Assembly: GCF_000764305.2 (NCBI RefSeq)
Contig: NW_025930689.1
Location: 188,204 to 252,203, forward strand
Direction: 5' to 3'
Source of the DNA: Hyalella azteca
Taxonomy: Eukaryota; Arthropoda; Malacostraca; Amphipoda; Hyalellidae
Length of the DNA stretch: 64,000 nt
The position numbers were made by a program, and so were the translations under genes. The notes below the pieces were generated by a model. It made no database searches. It was given only the letters and a program-made list of their open reading frames with translations, and was not told where the DNA came from. The first letter of the stretch is position 1. Each line of letters starts with the position of its first letter. Positions 1-11,608 of this stretch are shown piece after piece.

Positions 1-96
1 ATAATGCTGGTATCCAGGATACTTTACTGGTCTACTTATAGGACTCAAAAATGAACTTGAGGGAGAGTCTAAAAAACTCTCTGCTTTGCCACTATG
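1..96 (-). repeat. Truncated copy of a hAT-like MITE (CATAGTGGCAAA family)
   Basis: This is the terminal part of a short non-autonomous DNA transposon, cut by the window edge. The same sequence recurs nearly unchanged at about 41935-42020, and in the opposite orientation at 55174-55368, where complete ends and an 8-bp target duplication are visible. The inner end reads GCTTTGCCACTATG at about 83-96. It has no coding capacity. Confidence 0.75.
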
Positions 97-1400
97 TACC
101 ACATTTACTCTAACTAATCTGTGATTCATCACAATAAACTGGGTTTCTTGTTCACACTTCACAGTAGCCTAGCCCTAATCTCTGTTGTGGGGCATTTTTC
201 TCCCTTCCCACAGATTGTTGCTCCTCTAAAAGATCCCCTCTAGCCCTCTAGCTCTAGGCTCTGGCCTCTTCTGGCCTACCAAGTACCAAGCCAGCAAGCC
301 CCCTGCATTGGGCTGCATCCAGGAATGTGAAATTGTAAATAATAGTATATACAAATACAAGTTAACAAATATTAATAATTTGTTATTCCATAATCCATAG
401 CTTCCAAGTTCCAGGGCGCTTCATGGAGTGTCATTTTATACCGTAGCAGTAGCACTAGTAGGTAGTAGCCTACTAGCCTAGTAGGACTAGGTTCAGTTTT
501 CCAAAAAAAGTTGTCAAGAAATCAAATGCTGTAGCCTGTAATTGTGTTGTAGTTGGATTTTCTATTGTTGGGTCAGCTCAGGGATCAATCAAGTCCGCGG
601 CACTTACGGTGCCTTCTTTCATATTATTCACTTTCTTACAAGGTTAGATAAACTAGAAGTTTTTCAAGCGAGTCAATTGCACAATCTAATTTGAATGACA
701 ATCTGGAATCACAGGTTTCAAAGCAGGAGCTAGGTTAACGACTGACCAATAACTATTACAGTTCATACGAGACTCGTAAAATCACATGAAGGGCAATGGA
801 CTTCAATTTGCGGAATGCAGGCATTCACTTGGCTTGACATTGCAGTTTCATAGACGAATTGAAAATGTTGATATCTGCATTTAAATTATCTCGATCATGT
901 TTCTTCATGTTTTTGAAATTAAAATAGTCGACACAGTTGTGAGTCTATTATTAAGTTTATTTTGTCTTTGTTAATAGAGATGAAGCAATAATCAGGATTG
1001 ATGTTTATTTATATCTACAATAAATTATTTATTTTGATTGCGTATTATTTATTATAGACAATTTCAGACAATTCCCCTTGCTTAAACCTCTCAATTACAA
1101 TTAATGACAGATGAGTGTTATTATTGAATCTCTAAAAGAATTTGCTTGCATGGCTTGGTCCATGGGCGTTCAGATTCGATACACACGTGTAATTTTTCCC
1201 AAGTTTCGAAAATAAATCCATGAATGAAACTTTTCATACATGTTAACCAAGCAACTGGTCTCTGTAAAGTACTTCTAATTAAAAAAATAAACGCATGACT
1301 GTTTCGAGTATTGAGGTAAAACCGCCGTCAGCCGAGTGTCACAATGTCACTACATTTTCAAGATGTTCAAACAGTTCAGTATTAAGCCAGATGCGGTGAA
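97..1400. other. Upstream noncoding region of ubinuclein
   Basis: I see no gene in this 1.3-kb stretch. It is AT-rich, with short CTAGTAG-type runs at about 460-495. It precedes the ubinuclein promoter, so proximal regulatory elements probably lie in its 3' part, but I recognise no specific sites. Confidence 0.5.
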
Positions 1401-1405
1401 GTGTG

Positions 1406-1435
1406 TATATACGAGTTACTAGCTCCCGTTCAGTT
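1406..1435 (+). promoter_or_regulatory. Core promoter of ubinuclein: TATA box and TCAGTT initiator
   Basis: TATATA lies at 1406-1411 and an arthropod-type initiator TCAGTT at 1430-1435. If the A at 1432 is +1, the TATA box starts at -26, slightly short but acceptable. The start codon follows 45 nt later, implying a very short 5' leader. This is sequence inference only; transcript 5' ends would settle it. Confidence 0.5.
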
Positions 1436-1450
1436 CGCTGAATATCTCAG

Positions 1451-1513
1451 ATGAAATTAATAATTGCGCTGTCAAGATGGACGAACCGAAAAAAATTCAG
1501 CTCACTTCGTTGA
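1451..1513 (+). other. Short upstream ORF overlapping the ubinuclein start codon
   Basis: An ATG at 1451 opens a 20-codon reading frame ending in TGA at 1511-1513. It overlaps the main ATG at 1477 in another frame. If transcription starts near 1432, ribosomes meet this ATG first, so it could lower ubinuclein translation. The main ATG has the better context (AAG before it, G after). Regulatory use is inference. Confidence 0.35.
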
Positions 1514-1641
1514 GCTCAGTGAAGACAGATAAAAAGAAAATGAAGTATAAGAAAGCCATCCGCATTAAAATTGATCTTCCTGAATCGAATGAGAAGTCTT
1601 GCCCTGAGTACAACTATGGAGAACTTCTCGCAAAATTTATG
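1477..1641 (+). other. UBN: Ubinuclein exon 1: N-terminal HIRA-binding (NHRD) segment
   Basis: The 55 residues start MDEPKKIQLTSL and contain AIRIKIDLPESNEKSCPEYN followed by YGELL. This corresponds to the vertebrate UBN1 block just N-terminal to the HRD, which contacts the HIRA WD repeats. The exon ends in phase 0 at donor GTCAGT. Without the splice, the frame runs only to a stop at 1747-1749, so the short unspliced reading is not the gene product. Confidence 0.88.
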
Positions 1642-4600
1642 GTCAGTAATAGTAACGAGATCAGTATTCTGCGTGGAATAGTATATGCATTTATAAAAAC
1701 TCTTAAAGTGTTTATTGTTGCAGGTCTATATTGTCTCTCCCAGTATTAGGAATAAACTGATGTTTCTACTTAACCGGTTTACTTTCAATCTATGTTGAAT
1801 TGTGATGTCAAGCAGCGTTTCTACAATGCAATGGTGGTGTTGATTACCATTCGTTCGTGAGAAAATTCAATAGCTAAGTTGATGACAAAATATTGTTCTC
1901 TATTGCAAAGTTGATAAGCTGGAGCTACGTGAGCGCCAACATAGCGTGACGTCTCGCTGAACGCATGTTGGTTTCACGATATTCTACAGGAACATGTAGA
2001 AATTTTGCGTACCTTCAAGTCACTGAGTCTCTTCAGTGTCCGCCATAACAGCAGCTTCTACGATATTCTTTACATCTATTTTCCACTGCTGTCTTCTGTG
2101 ACAACTCATATAATTCGTTGAAAAACTCCTCTTTCTCGGTCGAAAAAACTTCCACTTTCCTATGTAGACATCGCTTTATACTAAAAGACATACAATATTA
2201 AATATATAAATTGTAAAATATGTATAAATGACTGAGTGGGGGATAGGGGAGGTAGAGGAAGAGGGGGTACTTAGGAAACATGGTAGGACGACCGTACAAA
2301 CCGTGAACGATATGACCTAAATTATCTGAGGCCTAGATAGCTGGTAGGTAGTCGTTTGGTAATTTGCCGCCTAAATTTGTATTCAAGGAAATACAATTTT
2401 TGTAATTATCGGCCGTTATTAATTTATTTAATTGTATATATTTTTCATGTAATTTCTTGTGCCTGGACCGGCATTTTTTTTTTGCTCCTTGCCTACAGTG
2501 TTTAATTTTGTATATCATTTAAGCTTGGCGGCGTTCCACTTCGCTGGTAAATTTTTATTTTTTTTTCGTTGCTGTAGACGATGTTGAATAAAAATGCGGT
2601 TGTGAGTATCTGATTACTTCTGTGGCTTCTTGCACTAGCCCCAACATGGTTGTCTCATCCATGTGTTTGACACAAGCAACTCGTGAGATTAGTTTTAGGC
2701 AACTAATTTATCTTCGGGGATAGCCGAGTAATTTTTAGAGTGAAATGCGCATTTGTCATTTTTTATGTTTTAACTGTTATAAGGAAAAAAAATTAATCGG
2801 TTGATGTTGAATAATTTCTATATAATAGAAATCTATCTGGCTTCTTTTTTTACTTCATTTTTTTGACTGACAAAAAAAAATATTTTGCCTCACGTGGCAT
2901 GAGCCGATGTTGACAACTATGAGGTTTGTTGGGAGGCGTGTTAGTGGAGCTGCTACTTCGACGCCTGCTAGTGGACAACTGAGAGGGCGTCTGCCAAACT
3001 CGCGTGGGCGGTGCTAAGAACGCCTCGTTCAGTCCTGTCAATGGTGGAGATCGGTGGGCGTGTGTTACTGTCGAGTTCAAGCTTAATGATAAGTTAAGAC
3101 TGTAGGCGTGTTTGTGAACATGTATGGCATTGACATACTACGTTTGTCGGACGCAGCTGCCAGCTGGTCGATAGCCCAGGGTCGTTGCTGGCCGCGTGCT
3201 GGAGAAACGTTTGCAACATTTGCCCGCGCTGCCTTGCCTCTATTTCCCAATCATTGGCAATTTTAATGATGTAACTTCAACGTGCGATTACTTTCTAAAG
3301 CTGAAAGACGGTACTTCTTCTTATTAATTGATTTCTCTTACGATCCGAATTGATTTCTATTACGATCCGAATTGATTTCTATTACGATTTTCGCAAATAA
3401 ATGTGAATATAAATGAATCTTTTTAATCAACTGAGGTGTTGTAAATTGATCAGCATATCACCCTTCATGTTACAGACAAAACTGAATAAATCCGACGTGG
3501 ATCATATTAAACAATAAATCCGACGTGGAACAGATTAAATGAAATAAATCAGACGTGGATCATATTTACCCAAATGTAAATCAGATGCGAAATATATTAA
3601 ACCTGATAAATCCGACAAAGAATATCAATTTACGATTTCCGTGTATGCAAAATACACTTTCAGTTAGTTGAACAATATTGAAAAATGTACAGCCACGAAA
3701 TCCGTCTAACTTGCTGAGGCGCAAAACTTTAATTATCGAACATATTGCTGATTGGAATTTAAATATAATGCCTAGGTCTTTATGCTTGCTTGCATATGTG
3801 AGGTTTTTCCTCCTTCTTAGCTCCGTTAAGGGGACCGGCTACCCTCCGGAAAAACTTCTACAGTTATTATCCGATCATCATGAAACTTCGCATACATATG
3901 CAAAATGTAAATATAAGAACATTTTGCTCGTATGAATTTTTCGAAAAAATATATAGAAAACGTGAAATTCATAGAAAACGGCTAAAAAGGGAGAAAGAGC
4001 AGAATTTCAGCTTTAAGATGAGCTCAAAAACCGGAAAAGCCAAAATTGAAAATTTTAGGATAGCCGGTCCCCTTAATTCGTGTGATTTTTTATTGCGGTT
4101 TCGCAGTTTGTATAATTCTGTTAATTCATTTCCTTATTTGACCCGCACACATTCGGAGTTATTATTTATCAGTATTTTTGGGCTGGTCTAGGCGTGTGCA
4201 GAACTATTGATATGATGCGATCCGCATGCAGTTTTTTTTCTGTAAAAGTTATGTTGCCAAGTAGTAACTGCGCAGCGTGCCGGCACAAAGCCTGTATTTC
4301 CCTGCTGTTAACAGCCGCTGCTTCATCCCCCAGCAACAGCAGCGTGCCGGCACAAAGCCTGTATTTCCCTGCTGTTAACAGCCGCTGCTTCATCCCCCAG
4401 CAACAGCAGCGTGCCGGCACCATGCTTGTATTTCCCTGCTGTAAACAGCCACTGTTTTATCCCCCAGCAACAGCAGCGCGCAGCTGACGACAGAAACAGA
4501 GGTGACAGCTCGGCGAGATTCAACCCAAGCGACGATGAGTCTGACGAAGCCCTGCAGGCCCTCGCAAGGAGCCTCGAGAGAAAATACGTGAGTTGACGTG

Positions 4601-7600
4601 CCACGTCTTTATGTGTACTGGGGGAATATCTGGGCCTCGCTCTTGTTTATATAAGTAAGAGAATTGCGTAATTTGGTCATGTTCTTGTGCTGCAAATATT
4701 AGTCGTCTGAGCACTTAGCTCGCGGTCCCCCATTGAACCCAGTGAAAGCACTGCACATGCACAATGCTGTTATAAAAACAAATTCCATGTGTTTTAGTAA
4801 TAAAAATAAAAATCGCGATGATTTCTAAATCATTTACGAAATTCCTTACATTAAATTATCGTTTCTGCGATAAATTGTTTCTATTGGTGGATTGCTCGAG
4901 TGTCTGAGTGCTGTGACAGTTACCGTAAATATGCAATTTTTGATCGAATATGCGCAACATGTCCTCGTGCTGGTGGGAACCATCTAATTTCTGCTTCACT
5001 AATTAATGTGTAAGCACTAAATTGGCAGCTGTTAGGCGTGGTAGTAATGGTTTTTCTCTGCTCAGGGTAACGTGGCTACCAAGAAGAAGCGAAAGAAGAC
5101 TAAGGAACGAGACTTCAAAACCTTAGGCGAAGGTTATGATGAGAACGATTCTTTTATTGACAACACAGCCGCGGTGAGTACTGCTATGGGTTTTTCTGGA
5201 AGTCTGCTGGCTGGTAGTCGTGCTTAGTCTTACTGGGCGTCTTATCAACTCTTATCTATAGTCTTACTCACAGATTATCAATTGTCTTGCTGAAAGTTTT
5301 TTTTTTTGCAGTTTTATCGATACGTATCGATAGTCGTACTGATAAGGGTTTTCACTGCAATTTCGATACGGTAGTCTTTTGATGGGATTTCTCACGGTCC
5401 TACCGATAATCTAACGGATGAGGTTTTTGATAGTCCTACCAATATTTAAACTGAAAATTACTGATTTTAATGCTGGCAGGCTTTCAGTATTCTCGGTGTT
5501 AATGAATCAACGCTAAATGTTGACACATGTTTGCATGTAATGATGGGAGCACCCCATCGTTAAATTAATGCTTATTATTGTATGTGCTAACGCCGTGCAG
5601 TGCACTTATTATCTACAATTATGCCGTGTAGTACGCGTATTATTTTTTATTGTTATGCTGTACCGCGCAGTACGCGTATTATTTTTTATTGTTATGCTGT
5701 ACCGCGCAGTACGCGTATTATTTTTTATTGTTATGCTGTACCGCGCAGTACGCGTATTATTTTTTATTGTTATGCTATACCGCGCAGTACGACGAGGTGA
5801 TGGACAGCAACAAGGAGGCCAAGCACGGCGGCTTCTACATCAACTCCGGCAAGCTGGGCTACCGCGAGCTGTCAGAGTCAGAGGACGACTCCATGCCGAA
5901 CACACCGCAGCACAGTGCCAAGAGGAAGGTGAGACCTGGCCGTATAACGGGCGTTACGAGCGTTACTGACACCTGCGTCAAGAGGAAGGTGAGACCTGGC
6001 CGTATAACGGGCGTTACGAGCGTTACTGACACCTGCGTCAAGAGGAAGGTGAGACCTGGCCGTATAACGGGCGTTACGAGCGTTACTGACACCTGCGTCA
6101 AGAGGAAGGTGAGACCTGGCCGTATAACGGGCGTTACGAGCGTTACTGACACCTGCGTCAAGAGGAAGGTGAGACCTGGCCGTATAACGGGCGTTACGAG
6201 CGTTACTGACACCTGCGTCAAGAGGAAGGTGAGACCTGGCCGTATAACGGGCGTTACGAGCGTTACTGACACCTGCGTCAAGAGGAAGGTGAGACCTGGC
6301 CGTATAACGGGCGTTACGAGCGTTACTGGCCCGTGCGCCAAGAGGAAGGTCAGACTTGGCTGTATAACGGGCATTACGAACTTTTCTTCTCTCTAATTTA
6401 TCTATAAACATTGCGTTTTGTTCTCAAGTTCCTAAGATCTATTATTTCAGTTCTTATTTGTGTTCCAACTTTGATTTTGAATACAAAAATTTAATTCTTC
6501 CGTTATAGATTTCCGCGAATCCGGTTTGCTTATCTTGGACCCGACCAGGCCGATTCTTTAGCGTCCTTATCTAATCTCTTAATAATTGCATGAGCCCTTA
6601 TCAGAATAGTTCGTGCTGAAAATATGGCCGTCAAGGTATCCCTGAATTCAATTGTTTCTTTGGTTGTCTTCGATAACCTATTCATTAATAGTTATTATAA
6701 AAATGAACTTTTCAACTCTTTTTCTATGGATATTTATCGACATCGCGTACGTAGGTCTTGAAAATATCAATGATCTCGTCGTGCTCCGATAATAACGTGC
6801 ATTGATACACAATTACTTTACTTTTCGCCACTAACCTGCCACATTCTGCAGAATTGCATCGACTCAGATGAAGAAGAAACTGCAGGAGAAGGGAAGAAGT
6901 TGAAAGAAGGAAGTGACGATGAAACCTACAGACATGGAAGTAACCAGGTACGTTCACAGCAATACTTGAAACGCCTGTAGCGCTTTCGGTACGTACTAGC
7001 AGCGCTTGCGGTATTGTGGTACAAGCGATGCCGTATCATACGGGCATACGACGACAAGCCTACATCATTATTCTTGTTAAGTTTTACGGACGTAGCAATC
7101 CCTGCACCCGCTAGTGTGCAATTGAATATAACTGATTTCAATACTGGCAGGCTTTCAATATTCTCAGTGTTAATGACACAACGCTTAATGTTGGCGCATA
7201 TTTGCATCTAATGATGGGAGCACCACATCGTTAAATTAATGCTCATTATTGTACGTGTTGTTAGTCTGTAGTGTAGAGTGTGTAGTGTACCTTTGTATTC
7301 CGCCGCTGCTGCGCGGCATGCAAGTCGTCGCTAAGGTCCCGGGAGAAGCTGCAGCGTCCCTACCGTGCATCTGCCTTCAGTAAGACCAGCTGATGCACTG
7401 TGCTGTTGCTTACTTCTTGCTGATGTAGTGATGGTAGTGAACGGTGTACTATACCATGACGAGGTCACCATAACAGACTCACCACCACAGATTCACAACT
7501 ACAACAGACTCACCACCACAGACTCACGACAAAACTCACCACCACAGACTCACCACGTAAAGTACATTGCAGGTGCACAACGGTGCGCTGGACGAGGGCG

Positions 7601-10600
7601 AGCTGCTACGCAAGCAGCGTAAGCTCATCTCCAAGATGAACGCCAAGAAACACATCAGCAAGGTCAGGTCCCAGGACCCTGCCTCTAGCACGCCCCCTGC
7701 TGCTGTGGTGCCTGCTGCTACTACGGCTTCTGTTGACCCGACTCCTGCTACAGCTCCTGTTGTGGCTGCTGCTTCTGTTGCTGTACCTGCTTCTGCTCCT
7801 GTTTCTAATGGTTGGTAATGTTTGTTGCTTTGGAACTTCGTTTACATCAAATTTTCTATTCGTCTTCGCATTTGAAAGTCTATTTTCTTAGTTTTCCATT
7901 GTATTATCCGTCAAAGAAAGAATTTCACCTTGTTCGATTGTGCGTTGCGCTGAAGTGAGAGCGTTCCGACGCTAAGAAATGGACGGACGGATTTCCGAAC
8001 TTTGTTATGAATGATAATGCAGCGTGAGTTCAGGTTCTGATTTATGTAAGTTCTGAAACTTCTATCAAGGTTCTAAAGTACGTAAAGGTTCTTAAGTATC
8101 ATAGGTTGGCGTAAGTTACCTACTTTATCAAACTCTTGGGCACCAAAGCCTACGCTAAGATAGTCGTTAGAACTTGAATAGAACCATAGATTGAATGTAA
8201 ATGAATAGAAATTGAGTAACGATGGATAAGCAATGTCCGATTTCCTCCTGATGACATAACAAGATAGTATTTCTCTTGATGTTACAGTGGCATGATCTAA
8301 TAATATGGAAGTGATTATCGGTCTTAACTTAAATAACTCTGTTCATTTGCTACTGGCGGATTGTACAAAAAATGTTCCGTATTGTACAACAGTAAGTTGT
8401 CTTGCTTTTATGATGTAACTTTCATGAAATGCTGGTGTTGATGTTTGCTGCAATCACAGAAGTTGAAGTCTCGCCCGCTGAAATGAGGTACCTGCGGTCC
8501 ATTAATGAGATTTGAAGGTACCATAATGCAAGAATCTACATGAATAATTGGCTATCGCAAATTTGGAATCGGAATTGAACATAGAATTCTATTATGAAAA
8601 TTTCCGATATCAATTGAATTAATTTACCAGATAGAATCTATTGAATAGGAAAGCGACAGTTTGAATCCAATAAATGAAGGTAAATTCGAACGTGCTTCCA
8701 GATATCTGGCGAAATTGCAGCAGGAACTCAAGCTCCCAAAGTGCGAACAATGCCCTCAACCTTAACATCGATCGTTGGCAGCAAGGCTCACATGATGATA
8801 ACCTCTCAATAATAGCTTGCAACTCGCACTGAAATGACTGCAGTCTTACTGAAGTCACTGCAGTCTGTTTCTTTGCTTTCACTCGACATCCGCGGCTAAA
8901 TTGACTGTCAATGGCATATTCATTTCGTTCCAAATTCTTCATTTATTCTTCATTTCATTTCATTCCAAATTCTTCATTCTTCATTTCATTTCATTCCAAA
9001 TTCTTCATTTATTCTTCATTTCATTTCATTCAAAAATTTCAGAAAGCAAGAGTAGCGTCGCTGCCAGCATAGAGTCTGTGGTCAAGAAATTTGGTTCTTC
9101 TGATGAAAGAAGCCATCCTGCTTCTCTGCCGGCTGCCTCTTCTGTTATACCGCCTACCGCTGCTACTACTACACCACCTGCTTCTGCTACTGCTACATTG
9201 CCTGCTGCTGCTACAATGCCTGCTACTGCTACAATGCCTCCTGCTACATCTGAATCTGCAGCCTCCAAAGCTGACTCAAATGCCAGTGCTGATGACGATG
9301 ACAGTAACTCGTCCTCTTCGTCTTCAAGTTCCTCGTCTGACGACTCGACCTCGTCGAGCAGTAAGTTGTCTTGCATTTGTGATGTAACCTTCGTGGAATG
9401 CTCGTGTTGATGTTTGCTGCAATCACAGAAGTTTAAGTCACTCTTTTGGCTGAAATTCATTGGATAATAATGATGTTTGATAAATAATGTTTTTATTCTA
9501 CTCAGGTGATGACAGCAGCAGTAGCAGCAGCAGTGATGCCGAAGCCAGTAAAGCAGCTGATCAAGCGAAAGAAATCGACGTTGCTTCAGTAGCGTCCCAG
9601 GTATAATCACTAACATTGAACTATTCATCTTTTTGTGTAATTGTTTTTAAAAATTGGCGCACTTTGGTAACCAATGAAGTTTGGTTAAAATAGTGTTATG
9701 TTCTCAAGTCTGATAGTTCCGGATGTAAGCAAACTACTTAACAAATTAATTAAATAATTAATTATGTAGAATTTCGTTACGCCGTTTGCCCTTTGTTCAT
9801 CAAATGTAATATTATTACTACTTGTTGCTCAAAAATGATAATTTTTTCTGTTCCAGAACATCGGATCTTCTGCAGTTACTTCCAGTATTACAAGTGCCTC
9901 CGCTATCGCTCTTACTTCTACACCTCCTTCTGCTGCTGCTACTACCGCTCTAACTACTACAGCTACTTCTGCTGCGCTAGCTCCTACACCCACTTCTTCC
10001 TGCGCTTCTACCCCTACAAGTGTTGGCGCTTCGGAGAAAATTGTGCCTCTCCCTGAAAATTTGTCACCCGATCTCATTCAGGTCCGTCACAGGCGTGCTG
10101 CTGTCCCATACAGTGTCTGGCTTCATCGCTATACAAAAGCTCATAGTATCATTAATACTTTGTACATCCGTCAGCGGAGTAACCGCTTTTGACGGCTTTT
10201 CAAGCTAAAGCCAGCAATCCTCGGCAAGAAATCTGCCGTTCGTGTATTTGAGCAAATTTTTCTAGTACGGCCCCTGAGTCAAATTAATCATCAGCATGCC
10301 ACTCTTGCCACTGTTTCTTGAGGCTCCACGCACGTAACAAAAGCATTTCTGTGAATTAGTTTAAACATTTACATTGGTATCTTCAGGTGTCCGTTCAAAC
10401 GAGCGTTCAATGCTTAGGATGTTAGGTATGAAGTAATGGACACAGAAGTTGAGTTCCCAAACTAGTTTTGATGCTAGAAATTGTATAGAGTATATTGGGG
10501 AAAGCTGATATGTGTGTATGTGTGATTTCATCTTAATTCCGCAAAATTGTGTTGTGGCTTGCGAGCGGTATGATGTAAATGATTGCTATTGTTATTATAC

Positions 10601-11577
10601 TATATTATTTGTGAGAATTGTTCTGTTGAATATTTACGGTTTCAATTTGTTTTCACAAGCGGGTTGCATGACATGATCTATCTGGAGACGCTGAGAGATA
10701 TTGCTTATAACCCTCTTTTTGTAACATCAGATTCGTGAGACCGAACACAAATGCTGGCAGCTCATGCGTGTCCATCGAGCTACGTAGTGCAGCGTTATTT
10801 TTCACATGAATTATTATTTTATTGATGTTATTGTTGTAAGCTGTAAAAATTATTCTGCAGGTCATTGAAGAACTGAAGCTCGAGGGACAGCGCGCTACTG
10901 CCTGCAGATCCAGTCAAAAGTTCTTCACTGAACCCGTCAAGACCTTGCTGCTGAGGTGAGAGCATCAGCACGTCACTGCTGCTGAGGTGAGAGCGTCAGC
11001 ACGTCACTGCTGCTGAGGTGAGAGCGTCAGCACGTCACTGCTGCTGAGGTGAGAGCATCAGCACGTCACTGCTGCTGAGGTGAGAGCATCAGCACGTCAC
11101 TGCTGCTGAGGTGAGAGCATCAGCACGTCACTACTGCTGAGGTGAGGGCCAGTACGGCAAATGCCTCAGGATAATTATTGAAAAATATTCTAGATAATTT
11201 GCTGCACATTATTATACACCGAGTTATGGACACAGCGTCTTACCTGGACTTTAAACTTTGAGTCGTGACGAATTTCCGCTTCCCATTCACTGAAAAAAAT
11301 TTATGAGATGCCAAAAAATGTACTACGGCAGTTCTAGAGAAGATCAAAGCATGTTTAGCGATGATGTTCGATCATCAATACCAAAGAGTTCACTGTATTT
11401 TCAGCATCGAAACGAAGCTTCAAGAGAAAGGGTGTCGTAAGAAGACGCAAGTGTACCAGCATCTGTCGCAACACTTGCCCTGTGGCGCCCAGACTCTCGT
11501 CAAGCGGGCCAAGCAAATGCTGCATCATCTCAACGAGAACAAAGTGGCGCTGCCCTTAATGAGGTACTTGCTTCACA

Positions 11578-11608
<31 letters not shown>

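Larger units (their letters stand above)
5066..5928 (+). other. UBN: Hpc2-related domain (HRD), exons 3-4
   Basis: Exon 3 encodes a Lys-rich stretch and ends with YDENDSFIDNTAA. Exon 4 continues YDEVMDSN, then HGGFYINSGKLGYR and the acidic ELSESEDDS. This is the hallmark HRD of the Hpc2/ubinuclein family, which grips histone H3.3 within the H3.3-H4 dimer. The exon 3/4 boundary falls inside the domain. Exon 4 is framed by minisatellites on both sides, one carrying its acceptor and one its donor. Confidence 0.93.

Noticed and set aside
5920..6365. CRISPR-like array
   Set aside because: The 60-bp units are contiguous identical repeats with no unique spacers, in a eukaryotic gene.
5859..6411. 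Long minus-strand frames of 171 and 177 codons over the 60-bp array
   Set aside because: The unit length is a multiple of three, so all frames without a stop in one unit stay open. The plus strand carries the real exon.
9026..9628. 200-codon minus-strand frame
   Set aside because: Antisense of the Ser/Ala-rich ubinuclein exons 7-8.
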